From: Kibdelosporangium aridum
GTDB lineage: Bacteria; Actinomycetota; Actinomycetes; Mycobacteriales; Pseudonocardiaceae
Direction of reading: 5' to 3'
DNA: 64,000 nt
Assembly: GCF_900176515.1 (NCBI RefSeq)
Contig: NZ_FWXV01000009.1
Coordinates: 186,001 to 250,000, forward strand
The notes under the pieces are model-generated. The model saw only the letters and a program-made list of their open reading frames with translations, searched no databases and had not been told where the DNA came from. A program made the translations under genes and the position numbers. This document shows positions 1 through 7,882 of the stretch, piece after piece; positions within the stretch are counted from its first letter, which is position 1, and every line of letters begins with the position of its first letter.

Positions 1-1068
1 GCCGCCCGCAGCGTGGAAGTGGTTGATGTCCGCGCTGCCGTTCGGGTACACGCGCGCCAGCAAAGGCACCACCGCGGACAGGTCTGCGAAGTCGTCCCAC
101 GTCAGCTGGATTCCCGCAGCCGCAGCGATCGCGGGCAGGTGCAGCGTGTGGTTGGTCGAACCCCCGGTCGCGAGCAGTGCGACCACGCCGTTGACGATCG
201 ACTTCTCGTCCACGATCTCGGAGATCGGGGTGTACTGCCCTCGCGTTTGGGTCAGCCGAACGACCTGACGGCCGGCTTCTTCGGTCAGCGCGCGTCGCAG
301 CGGCGTATGCGGGTGTACAAAACTCGCGCCAGGCAGATGCAGGCCCATCACCTCGACAACCATCTGGTTGGAGTTGGCCGTGCCGTAGAACGTGCAGGTT
401 CCAGGCCCGTGATAGGACGCTGACTCGGCGGCGAGCAGCTCTTCGCGAGTAGCGAGACCCTCGGCGAACAGTTGCCGGACGCGCGCCTTCTCCTTGTTCG
501 GCAGACCGGACGTCATCGGCCCCGCCGGCACCAGGATCGACGGCAGATGTCCGAACGACAGTGCGCCGATCAACAGTCCCGGCACGATCTTGTCGCAGAC
601 GCCGAGCAACAACGCGCCGTCGAACATCTCATGTGACAGCGCGATCGCCGTGGCCATCGCGATGACTTCACGGCTGAACAGCGAGAGTTCCATGCCTGCG
701 CGGCCTTGTGTGATGCCGTCGCACATCGCGGGCACTCCACCGGCGAACTGCGCGACGCCGCCTGCCTCGCGCACTGAGTCCTTCAACCAGTCCGGGTACT
801 CGTGCAGCGGCTGGTGGGCGGAGAGCAGATCGTTGTACGACGACACGATCGCCACGCCTGGCTTGGTCAGTCCACGCACGGCGACGCGGTCCGCACCTTC
901 GCACGCGGCGAAGCCATGCGCGAGGTTGCTGCAGGCCATCCCGGCCCGCGCAGGCCCGTCGGTCGCCATGCCACGTACCCGGTCCAGATACGCCTGACGG
1001 GTACGCGCACTGCGTTCGGCAATACGTTGCGTGACATCGCCGACGACGCGGTGGAGCTTCGTGTGCAC
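1..1068 (-). CDS. edd: Phosphogluconate dehydratase, 5' part (runs off left edge)
   Basis: Converts 6-phosphogluconate to 2-keto-3-deoxy-6-phosphogluconate in the Entner-Doudoroff pathway; a cytosolic 4Fe-4S dehydratase of the IlvD/Edd family. The 356 visible codons follow E. coli Edd closely from memory, with the cluster-region motifs MCDGITQG, GVCDKIVPG and GTCTFYGTANSNQM, and LARVYPNGSADINHF near the edge. Edd proteins are about 600 residues, so some 240 codons lie outside. The GTG at 1068 is chosen because GGGAGG sits five bases upstream. The name edd is preferred over ilvD because of the Edd-specific TFYGTANSNQM stretch. It is divergent from the sdh operon, separated by 660 bases. Confidence 0.93.
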   Translation of the reverse strand, partial: MHTKLHRVVGDVTQRIAERSARTRQAYLDRVRGMATDGPARAGMACSNLAHGFAACEGADRVAVRGLTKPGVAIVSSYNDLLSAHQPLHEYPDWLKDSVREAGGVAQFAGGVPAMCDGITQGRAGMELSLFSREVIAMATAIALSHEMFDGALLLGVCDKIVPGLLIGALSFGHLPSILVPAGPMTSGLPNKEKARVRQLFAEGLATREELLAAESASYHGPGTCTFYGTANSNQMVVEVMGLHLPGASFVHPHTPLRRALTEEAGRQVVRLTQTRGQYTPISEIVDEKSIVNGVVALLATGGSTNHTLHLPAIAAAAGIQLTWDDFADLSAVVPLLARVYPNGSADINHFHAAGG

Positions 1069-1128
1069 TGCGGCCTCCCGATCGGTGATGACGGCAACGC
1101 TGGCGTCGCACACGGTGTGACAAGGCAC

Positions 1129-1157
1129 AACGTAGCCACTGGTGGCCAGCGGATCAA
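1129..1157 (-). promoter_or_regulatory. Candidate promoter of edd
   Basis: Read on the minus strand, TTGATC and TACGTT are separated by 17 bases, a plausible housekeeping -35/-10 pair about 60 bases upstream of the edd start. The spacer contains the palindromic string GCCACCAGTGGC, which could be an operator. This is eye matching only. Confidence 0.3.
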
Positions 1158-1583
1158 AATCGATTAAGAAAAATCGGGGTGAGTTCAGGGGTGAATCCGA
1201 GACGGTTGGCTGGCCCCTATCGACCGGATCGCAGTATCGATCCAGTTACAGTGAGTTGAACAACTGGATGTCGCTGTTCGGAATGTGCCTCGTTGTAGAT
1301 GGTTTGCGGCCAGACGGGCCGCCGCGCCGCCGAGAGGGGCTTAGCCCTCGATTATCTGTTGGCGGCACTCATCGGAGCGTCGATTGTGACGTTCTCAACA
1401 TGCGGTCCGACGTTCCACTTTCTGGACACATGGCACGTTCGAAGCGTTTGGATGTGCCCGCTGTCACAGGTGCTTCCCGCTTGCGGGGACCGAGGCCCAG
1501 TATGAGCCGGTGACATCGGACACAGAAATCGATCCAGGGCGAGCCGGGCGCGTGTTGGGCCGGTCACAGCGCGGATCATGTCC

Positions 1584-1599
1584 TGTGGTACTTGTCACA
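1584..1599 (+). promoter_or_regulatory. CRP/GlxR-like binding site upstream of sdh operon
   Basis: TGTGGTACTTGTCACA matches the actinobacterial CRP-family consensus TGTGA-N6-TCACA at nine of ten defined positions with exact spacing. It lies 145 bases upstream of the first gene of the operon. GlxR control of sdhCAB is known in Corynebacterium, so cAMP-CRP-type control of succinate oxidation is a reasonable inference. Binding is not shown. Confidence 0.45.
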
Positions 1600-1728
1600 A
1601 GGTCACCGGCGCGGCACAGTCGGCGGCATGAGGGCGTCCACCACCACCGGCCCGATAGCGATTCAGGCCGATCAAGGACGCACTTGAAGTAGCTGACGTG
1701 TGTTTCTGGACGGTGAAGGAGTCGGGTC

Positions 1729-2010
1729 ATGTCGATGAGCGACATCACGGAGCTGCAGCGTGCCATCGGGCAGGTCAAAGCGGCTGTGGGTGAGTTGCGA
1801 GCCAAGTACGGCGACATTCCCGCCGTGCGCAGGCTTGTCAACGACGTCGAGCGGCTGGATATCGACACGTGCGACTTCCGCAGCGAGCCGGACACCCCGC
1901 AACCGCGCCGCCCACAGGTTTCCGAGCACGAGGTCGTGGTCGTGCCGGACACCCCGTACGACCGCGAGATGTTCCGGGCCGACGACGAGTACGTGCGCCA
2001 CGACGACTAG
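1729..2010 (+). CDS. Small acidic protein leading the sdh operon
   Basis: A 93-residue protein of unknown function. It starts at ATG 1729 behind GAAGGAG with seven bases of spacing. The N-terminal half is predicted helical (about residues 5-45); the C-terminal half is rich in Asp, Glu and Pro, and repeats the motif PDTP twice (about residues 54 and 73). There is no signal peptide or membrane segment. The stop is 31 bases before the sdh membrane subunit on the same strand, so it is probably co-transcribed with it. A role in assembly or control of the dehydrogenase is only a guess from position. Confidence 0.75.
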   Translation: MSMSDITELQRAIGQVKAAVGELRAKYGDIPAVRRLVNDVERLDIDTCDFRSEPDTPQPRRPQVSEHEVVVVPDTPYDREMFRADDEYVRHDD

Positions 2011-2041
2011 ACAAAGAAGTCAACACCCGAACTGAGGACAG

Positions 2042-2839
2042 ATGACCGCTGGAATCAACGCGCCGGGCCGGGCGCGGATCCCGGTGCGCAGTTTGCGCAC
2101 CGACCGGTGGTGGCTCCCGCCGCTGATCACCAATCTCGGCCTGGCGACGTTCGTCATTTACGCGACCGTCCGGTCATTCATGGGCGAGTGGTACTGGGTC
2201 AACGACTACCACTACCTGACACCGTTCTACTCGCCGTGCATCAGCGAGTCGTGCGTACCGGGCTCAGCGCACTTTGGCGAGTGGATAGGCGAGTTGCCCG
2301 GCTGGATCCCGATGGGTTTCCTTGCCCTGCCGTTCCTACTGGGCTTCCGGCTCACCTGCTACTACTACCGCAAGGCGTACTACCGCTCGGTCTGGCAGTC
2401 GCCGACCGCCTGCGCGGTGGCCGAGCCGCACGCGAAGTACTCGGGTGAGACGAAGTTCCCGCTGATCCTGCAGAACGTGCACCGCTACTTCTTTTACGTG
2501 GCGGCCATTGTCGCGGTCATCAACACCTATGACGCCATCGTCGCGTTCCACTCGCCGGACGGCGGGTTCGGGATGGGCCTTGGCAACGTCATCCTTCTGG
2601 TCAACGTGATCATGCTGTGGGCCTACACGTTGTCCTGCCACTCCTGCCGCCACATCGCCGGCGGCAGGCTCAAGCACTTCTCCGCCCATCCGATCCGGTA
2701 CAAGTTCTGGACTTTCGTGTCCAAGCTGAATGTCCGGCACATGCAGTTGGCATGGATCACTCTCGGCACGTTGATGCTCACCGACCTGTACGTGATGCTC
2801 GTTGCCAGTGGTGCGATCTCCGACCTGCGCTTCGTTTGA
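2042..2839 (+). CDS. sdhC: Succinate dehydrogenase/fumarate reductase membrane anchor subunit
   Basis: Single large membrane subunit (265 residues) that anchors SdhAB and passes electrons to the quinone pool. Five hydrophobic segments are visible at about residues 28-47, 90-112, 147-168, 178-203 and 237-259. Histidines in YHYL, NVHRYF and CHSCRH are candidate haem ligands. Size and position match the anchor of mycobacterial Sdh1 (Rv0249c type), which lies beside a flavoprotein and an iron-sulfur gene as here. The start ATG follows a weak GAGGACAG site. Fourteen bases separate it from sdhA. Confidence 0.85.
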   Translation: MTAGINAPGRARIPVRSLRTDRWWLPPLITNLGLATFVIYATVRSFMGEWYWVNDYHYLTPFYSPCISESCVPGSAHFGEWIGELPGWIPMGFLALPFLLGFRLTCYYYRKAYYRSVWQSPTACAVAEPHAKYSGETKFPLILQNVHRYFFYVAAIVAVINTYDAIVAFHSPDGGFGMGLGNVILLVNVIMLWAYTLSCHSCRHIAGGRLKHFSAHPIRYKFWTFVSKLNVRHMQLAWITLGTLMLTDLYVMLVASGAISDLRFV

Positions 2840-2853
2840 GAAAGAGGAAGTAA

Positions 2854-4779
2854 ATGACCCAGGTCGAGCGGCACACGTACGACGTCGTCGTGATCGGGGC
2901 CGGCGGAGCCGGTCTGCGAGCCGCCATCGAGGCCCGGCAACGCGGTCTGCGTACCGCCGTGGTCTGCAAGTCCCTGTTCGGCAAGGCCCACACGGTGATG
3001 GCCGAGGGCGGCGTGGCCGCCTCCATGGGCAACGTGAACAGCAACGACAACTGGAAAGTGCACTTCCGCGACACCATGCGTGGCGGGAAGTTCCTGAACA
3101 ACTGGCGGATGGCCGAGCTGCACGCCAAGGAAGCCCCGGACCGCGTCTGGGAGCTGGAAACCTACGGCGCGTTGTTCGACCGCACCAAGGACGGCCGGAT
3201 CTCACAGCGCAACTTCGGCGGCCACGAGTACCCGAGGCTGGCACACGTCGGTGACCGGACCGGCCTCGAGCTGATCCGCACGTTGCAGCAGAAGATCGTG
3301 TCGCTGCAACAGGAAGACCACAAGGAGACCGGCGACTACGAGGCGAAGATCAAGGTCTTCCAGGAGTGCACGGTCACCGAGTTGCTCAAGGACAGTTCTG
3401 ATGGCACTGACCGGATCGCCGGTGCGTTCGGCTACTGGCGTGAGTCGGGGCGGTTCATCCTGTTCGAGGCGCCCGCGGTGGTGCTGGCCACTGGCGGGAT
3501 CGGCAAGTCCTTCAAGGTCACGTCGAACTCGTGGGAGTACACCGGCGACGGCCACGCGCTGGCGCTGCGCGCGGGCGCGACGCTGATCAACATGGAGTTC
3601 ATCCAGTTCCACCCGACCGGCATGGTCTGGCCGCCGAGCGTCAAGGGAATCCTTGTCACCGAAGGCGTTCGCGGTGACGGTGGTGTGCTGCGCAACTCCG
3701 ACGGCAAGCGCTTCATGTTCGACTACATCCCCGAGGTGTTCAAGGACAAGTACGCCGACAACGAGGAAGAAGCCGACCGCTGGTACACCGACCCGGACAA
3801 CAACCGGCGCACGCCGGACCTGTTGCCGCGTGACGAGGTCGCCCGTGCGATCAACTCGGAGGTCAAGGCGGGCCGTGGATCCCCGCACGGCGGCGTGTTC
3901 CTCGACATCTCCAGCCGGATGCCCGCCGAGGAGATCCGGCGCAGACTGCCGTCGATGCACCACCAGTTCAAGGAACTGGCGGACGTGGACATCACCGCCG
4001 AGCCGATGGAAGTCGGTCCGACCTGTCACTACGTGATGGGTGGTGTCGAGGTCGACCCGGACACCGCCGCGGCCACCGTGCCCGGCCTGTTCGCGGCCGG
4101 TGAGGTCGCGGGCGGCATGCACGGCTCGAACCGGTTGGGCGGCAACTCTTTGTCGGACTTGCTCGTGTTCGGCCGTCGCGCCGGTGCGGGTGCCGCCGAC
4201 TACATCGAAGGGCTGTCGGCTCGTCCGGAGATCGCGCAGTCCGATGTGGACGAAGCAGCGAAGATGGCCGTCGCACCGTTCGACCCGACGGGTGACGGGG
4301 TCGAGGAGAACCCGTACACACTGCACAGTGAGATGCAGCAGTCGATGAACGACCTGGTCGGCATCATCCGCAAGGCCGGCGAGATGCAGCAGGCGCTGGA
4401 CAAGCTGGAAGAGCTCAAGGGCCGCATCCGCAACGTGGTCGTCGAAGGACATCGCCAGTTCAACCCGGGCTGGCATTTGGCCATCGACTTGCGCAACATG
4501 TTGATGGTGAGCGAGTGCGTCGCCAAGGCTGCCCTGATGCGCGAGGAGAGCCGCGGCGGGCACACGCGTGACGATCACCCGTCGATGAACAGCTCCTGGC
4601 GCAACAAGCTCCTGGTCTGTTCGATCGCCTCCGGCGACGCGGTGGTACCCGGCATCGACGTGACTGAGAAGCCACAGGTGCCGATGCGCCAGGAGCTGTT
4701 CGAGCTCTTCGAGATCGGCGAGCTGGAGAAGTACTACACCGACGAGGAGCTGGCCGCGCACCCGGGAAGGAAAGCCTGA
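2854..4779 (+). CDS. sdhA: Succinate dehydrogenase/fumarate reductase flavoprotein subunit
   Basis: Oxidises succinate to fumarate (or the reverse) on the cytoplasmic face of the membrane; 641 residues, normal for the family. Visible motifs: dinucleotide fold VVIGAGGAGLRAA at the N-terminus, the flavinylation site GKAHTVMAEGG with His46 as the covalent FAD attachment, the substrate-site motif FHPTG, the arginine-bearing LLPRDEVARAI, TCHYVMGGV and GSNRLGGNSL. The start follows AGAAAGAGGAAG. The middle gene of a tight operon; sdhB begins one base after its stop. The length and anchor type point to mycobacterial Sdh1 rather than the classical four-subunit enzyme. The preferred direction of catalysis cannot be read from sequence. 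Confidence 0.95.
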   Translation: MTQVERHTYDVVVIGAGGAGLRAAIEARQRGLRTAVVCKSLFGKAHTVMAEGGVAASMGNVNSNDNWKVHFRDTMRGGKFLNNWRMAELHAKEAPDRVWELETYGALFDRTKDGRISQRNFGGHEYPRLAHVGDRTGLELIRTLQQKIVSLQQEDHKETGDYEAKIKVFQECTVTELLKDSSDGTDRIAGAFGYWRESGRFILFEAPAVVLATGGIGKSFKVTSNSWEYTGDGHALALRAGATLINMEFIQFHPTGMVWPPSVKGILVTEGVRGDGGVLRNSDGKRFMFDYIPEVFKDKYADNEEEADRWYTDPDNNRRTPDLLPRDEVARAINSEVKAGRGSPHGGVFLDISSRMPAEEIRRRLPSMHHQFKELADVDITAEPMEVGPTCHYVMGGVEVDPDTAAATVPGLFAAGEVAGGMHGSNRLGGNSLSDLLVFGRRAGAGAADYIEGLSARPEIAQSDVDEAAKMAVAPFDPTGDGVEENPYTLHSEMQQSMNDLVGIIRKAGEMQQALDKLEELKGRIRNVVVEGHRQFNPGWHLAIDLRNMLMVSECVAKAALMREESRGGHTRDDHPSMNSSWRNKLLVCSIASGDAVVPGIDVTEKPQVPMRQELFELFEIGELEKYYTDEELAAHPGRKA

Positions 4780-4780
4780 C

Positions 4781-5542
4781 ATGGGTTACAAAGCGCAATT
4801 CCGGGTGTGGCGGGGCGACGACGAGTCCGGCGAGCTGCGGGACTACGTCATCGAGGTGAACGAGGGCGAGGTCGTCCTCGACATCATCCACCGCCTGCAG
4901 GCCACGCAAGCGCCCGACCTCGCAGTCCGCTGGAACTGCAAGGCGGGCAAGTGCGGATCGTGTTCGGCGGAGATCAACGGCAAGCCGCGGCTGATGTGCA
5001 TGACGCGGATGTCGACCTTCACCGAGGACGAAGTGATCACCGTGACGCCGATGCGGACGTTCCCGGTGGTCCGCGACCTGGTGACGGACGTGTCGTTCAA
5101 CTACACCAAGGCACGTGAGGTGCAGTCGTTCACGCCGCCGCCGGACCTCAAGCCGGGCGAGTACCGGATGCAGCAGGTCGACGTCGAGCGCTCGCAGGAG
5201 TTCCGCAAGTGCATCGAGTGCTTCCTGTGCCAGAACACGTGCCACGTCGTGCGTGACCACGAGGAGAACAAGGAAGCCTTCTCCGGTCCACGGTTCCTGA
5301 TGCGCGTGGCCGAGCTGGAGATGCACCCGCTCGACACCGCGGACCGCCGCGACGCCGCGCAGGACGAGCACGGCCTCGGCTACTGCAACATCACCAAGTG
5401 CTGCACCGAGGTCTGCCCGGAACACATCAAGATCACCGACAACGCCCTCATTCCGATGAAGGAACGAGTCGCGGGCAAGCGGTACGACCCAGTCGTGTGG
5501 CTGGGCAACAAGCTGTTCCGGCGTTCGTCGAAGAAGAGCTGA
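4781..5542 (+). CDS. sdhB: Succinate dehydrogenase/fumarate reductase iron-sulfur subunit
   Basis: Carries electrons from the flavin to the membrane subunit through three Fe-S clusters; 253 residues, usual length. The 2Fe-2S domain has CKAGKCGSCSAEINGKPRLMC-type spacing (cysteines around residues 50-69). The C-terminal domain has CIECFLCQNTC and CNITKCCTEVCPEHI for the 4Fe-4S and 3Fe-4S clusters. The ribosome binding site GGGAAGGAAAG lies inside the end of sdhA, implying translational coupling. A long hairpin follows within ten bases of the stop. Confidence 0.94.
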   Translation: MGYKAQFRVWRGDDESGELRDYVIEVNEGEVVLDIIHRLQATQAPDLAVRWNCKAGKCGSCSAEINGKPRLMCMTRMSTFTEDEVITVTPMRTFPVVRDLVTDVSFNYTKAREVQSFTPPPDLKPGEYRMQQVDVERSQEFRKCIECFLCQNTCHVVRDHEENKEAFSGPRFLMRVAELEMHPLDTADRRDAAQDEHGLGYCNITKCCTEVCPEHIKITDNALIPMKERVAGKRYDPVVWLGNKLFRRSSKKS

Positions 5543-5548
5543 TCACCC

Positions 5549-5588
5549 CGTCGCCTGCTCCTGGCAATGGTGCCGGGGGCAGGCGACG
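5549..5588 (+). terminator. Terminator of the sdh operon
   Basis: An 18-base-pair stem (left arm CGTCGCCTGCTCCTGGCA) closes on the loop ATGG, with two G-U pairs and no bulges, starting six bases after the sdhB stop. There is no U-run, as is common for actinobacterial terminators. Confidence 0.8.
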
Positions 5589-5680
5589 ACCTATCTCCGC
5601 TACGCCGAAGCCCGAGTCTGGGCTGGGCGCGTGCCTTCGCATTCCGTACCGGACAGGCGACGACCAGCGTGGGACTTCGC

Positions 5681-5697
5681 GCGAACGGTCCGTTCGC
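5681..5697. promoter_or_regulatory. Perfect operator-like palindrome
   Basis: GCGAACGGTCCGTTCGC has 8-base perfect arms around a single central T. It lies 33 bases upstream of a promoter-like pair and 92 bases before the insertion sequence. It is not a LexA box, because the GAAC/GTTC halves are five bases apart rather than four. The cognate regulator is not evident. Confidence 0.4.
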
Positions 5698-5730
5698 AAA
5701 TCTGGTTGTCCACAACCGCCAGGTAACTCT

Positions 5731-5757
5731 TTGACCAGGCCATACCCCCGATAGAAT
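5731..5757 (+). promoter_or_regulatory. Promoter-like sequence facing the insertion sequence
   Basis: TTGACC and TAGAAT lie 15 bases apart (16 if the -35 is read as TTTGAC), close to housekeeping consensus. The next sequence downstream is the insertion element at 5789, so it either drives the transposase remnant or once served a gene displaced by the insertion. Confidence 0.35.
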
Positions 5758-5788
5758 GGGATCGGGGTCGCCCCCGGGAGTGGTGGGG

Positions 5789-6840
5789 GGGTCGGCAAAG
5801 TTGATCATCCGGTTCATGGGTCGGGCACGGCGTCGTTGGTCATGTGATTGTCGAGGTCCCATGATCATGAGAGAGCCGTGCCGGTGGTGGAATTCTGCTT
5901 GATCCCTGCTGCGTTCGGTGGACTGGCCTCTGTTCCTGACGGCGATGCGGAACCGGTGATCACCCCGGGAGCAGGTGGTTGACCTGCGGGATTACCTGGC
6001 GCTGGTGCCGGATCGGCGGGATCGGCGGGGTGTGCGGCATTCCGCTGGGTCACTGTTGGCTGCGGCGGCGGTGCTGGCCGGTGCGCGGTCCTTCGCCGGG
6101 ATCGGGGAATGGATCTCTGATCTGTCCCGGCGGCCGCTGGCGATACGGGGTGCGCGGTTCGATGCCTGCCGTGATCGGCATGTGGGCGCCGGAGGAATCG
6201 ACGGTGCGGCGGCTGGCTCAGCACGTGGACGGTGACGTGCTGGATGCCGCGATCAGCGCCTGGCGCACCGCCCGCACCAACAACCAGGCCGGGGACGATC
6301 TGGCCGCAGGCAGCCCGCCGGCGGCGGTCGCGATCGACGGGACATCGGTGCGCGGCACGTTCACGCGCACCGGCGGCGCGGGCGTGCTGTTGCTCATCGG
6401 CGGTCACCCACACCGCCAGTGAGCAGCGCAGCGAGGGAATCGTGCTGGGCCAACGGCAGGCCCCGCCGCGACCAGCGAGATTGCCTGGTTCGCGCCTCTG
6501 CTTGACCAGATCGACCTGGCCGGAAAGGTCGTGACCGCTGATGCCCGACACGCAGTCCACCCCGCGCAGGTCGCGGCCTATGTCCGCAACCACTGACGCA
6601 TCGAAAACCGGCTGCACCGGGTCCGGGATGTCACCTGCGCCGAAGACCACTCCCGGGGTCCGCACCGGCAACGCACCCCGTTTCAGGGCCTGCCTGCGCA
6701 ACTTCACCATCAGCACCCTGCGCCACCTCGGATACACCAACATCGCCCGAGGCCTACGCCACACGAGCCGAGACACCACCCCGACCACTCACCCAGCTCG
6801 GAATCTCCACCTGACAACCACAAACCGACTTCGCCGACCC
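5789..6840 (+). mobile_element. Degenerate ISAs1-family insertion sequence
   Basis: About 1.05 kb bounded by imperfect terminal inverted repeats: GGGTCGGCAAAGTTG at the left and the complement of GGGTCGGCGAAGTCG at the right (13 of 15 identical). Similar GGGAGTGG-type strings flank both ends and may be the remains of a target duplication. Intact ISAs1 elements are about 1.2-1.3 kb; this one has lost internal sequence as well as reading frame, so it should be immobile unless complemented. Confidence 0.7.
5878..6814 (+). pseudogene. Broken ISAs1-family DDE transposase
   Basis: Pieces of one transposase lie in several frames on the plus strand. The N-terminal domain appears as LRDYLALVPDRRDRRGVRHS then IGEWISDLSRRPL. 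The first catalytic Asp is in AVAIDGTSVRG, the second in VVTADARHAVHPAQV, and the Glu in IENRLHRVRDV. The tail continues as VRTGNAPRF and ends RPLTQLGIST before TGA at 6812. At least four frame changes are needed, and roughly 100 codons expected between the second Asp and the Glu are missing. All three catalytic positions can still be found, so decay looks fairly recent. Long minus-strand open frames here are shadows. Confidence 0.8.
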
Positions 6841-7044
6841 TCTGCCGGGGAGTGGCGGGGGATGCTCTGGGGTGGGGTTGGGGGTTTGTCGTGTTTCAAA
6901 GTCGGTCGCTGTGGTCCAACCGGGACTGTGGTTTGTCCTGGATGACGGGTGACTTTCTTGGTGCGGCAGCGCTGGGGATTCCCTCCGGTATGGCCATGGA
7001 GCGGCCTACGCGAACCAGCCCCGAGCGAGGCGAGGTGCGTGGGC

Positions 7045-7848
7045 TCAGTGGCGGGGCCAGCCTGCGCCGGGTGCTGGGGCTGGGAATGCCTGTACTTGGC
7101 CTGTTGGGTCACCGCCGAAGGGGTTTTCCGGGTTCCACTTCGCTGCCATCACGTACAGCGTGTCTTCGCTGAGCATGCAGGCGAAGGCGCTGCGGTCCAG
7201 TTCTATTCGTTGCAGGACTTCGCCTCCTTCTTTTATCCGGACCACGTCGTGGTCGGTTTCCGAGGTCCAGATCGAGCCTTCGGCGTCCATCGTTATTCCG
7301 TCTGGGCCTATGTTTTCGGCCCAGATTCGGCGGTTTTTCAGTGTGCCGTCGGGGGCGATGTCGAATGCGGTCAGGCGGCGGGCGAAGGACTCGCTGATGA
7401 TCAGGGTCTTGTTGTCCGGTGTCACCACCATGCCGTTGGCGAAGTGGATGTCGTCGGCTACTTCTCTTTTTGTTCCGTCCGGGGTGATCAGGGTGATCGT
7501 TCCGGTTCCGAATTCGGCTTCTCCCTTCAGGAACCCCATGAAGTCGAAGCCCACCGCGTTCACGTAGACGTTTCCCCGGCCATCCACCACGATCTCGTTG
7601 AACTCGCCGTCCGCGAGGCGGGTCAGTTCACCGGATGGCTCCTGGCGGAGCAGGCCGCCTTTCTTCGACACGATCAGCATCCGGCCGTCCGGCAGCCAGT
7701 CGATCGAATGGGCTCCGCTGCCCACCACTTCCGACTTGCCCGCCGGGTCCATCGCGATCACTTCGTCCGGTCCCCAGTGGCAGAACCACAGGCGTCCGTC
7801 GTGCCAGCGCGGTGACTCGCCGATCACCAGATCACTCATCAGGATCAT
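7045..7848 (-). CDS. SMP-30/gluconolactonase-like beta-propeller hydrolase
   Basis: A 267-residue six-bladed propeller of the SMP-30/gluconolactonase/LRE family, typically metal-dependent lactonases. Visible family motifs: GESPRWHDGRLWFCHW at the N-terminus, a metal-site candidate in GEFNEIVVDGRGNVYV, and IHFANGMVVTPDNKTLI mid-protein. The ATG at 7848 is chosen because AGGAG precedes it; an upstream extension has no such site and no family similarity. It is the last gene of a three-gene operon, 34 bases after an SDR stop, suggesting that a ketone/alcohol made by the reductases is handled as a lactone. The substrate is unknown. Confidence 0.82.
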   Translation of the reverse strand: MILMSDLVIGESPRWHDGRLWFCHWGPDEVIAMDPAGKSEVVGSGAHSIDWLPDGRMLIVSKKGGLLRQEPSGELTRLADGEFNEIVVDGRGNVYVNAVGFDFMGFLKGEAEFGTGTITLITPDGTKREVADDIHFANGMVVTPDNKTLIISESFARRLTAFDIAPDGTLKNRRIWAENIGPDGITMDAEGSIWTSETDHDVVRIKEGGEVLQRIELDRSAFACMLSEDTLYVMAAKWNPENPFGGDPTGQVQAFPAPAPGAGWPRH

Positions 7849-7882
7849 GTCGTCTCCTGCAGGTCGAGGGGCTTCTCGACCT

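Larger units (their letters stand above)
1069..1728. other. 660-base intergenic region between edd and the sdh operon
   Basis: No convincing gene is seen here. Short open frames exist on both strands but lack ribosome binding sites, codon bias or recognisable protein motifs. The stretch around 1150-1420 is less GC-rich than its surroundings. It holds the probable edd promoter at the left and a CRP/GlxR-like site at the right, so it is mainly a long divergent control region. Confidence 0.5.

Noticed and set aside
1142..1513. Possible small genes in the edd-sdh gap
   Set aside because: No ribosome binding site, low complexity of amino acid pattern, and competing frames on both strands; nothing supports translation.
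3202..4782. Long minus-strand open frame (526 codons) across sdhA
   Set aside because: It is the antisense shadow of sdhA, whose plus-strand product carries every expected motif; high-GC third positions keep the opposite strand open.
5681..5697. LexA box
   Set aside because: The GAAC and GTTC halves are separated by five bases, not the four needed, and outer bases are G/C rather than T/A.
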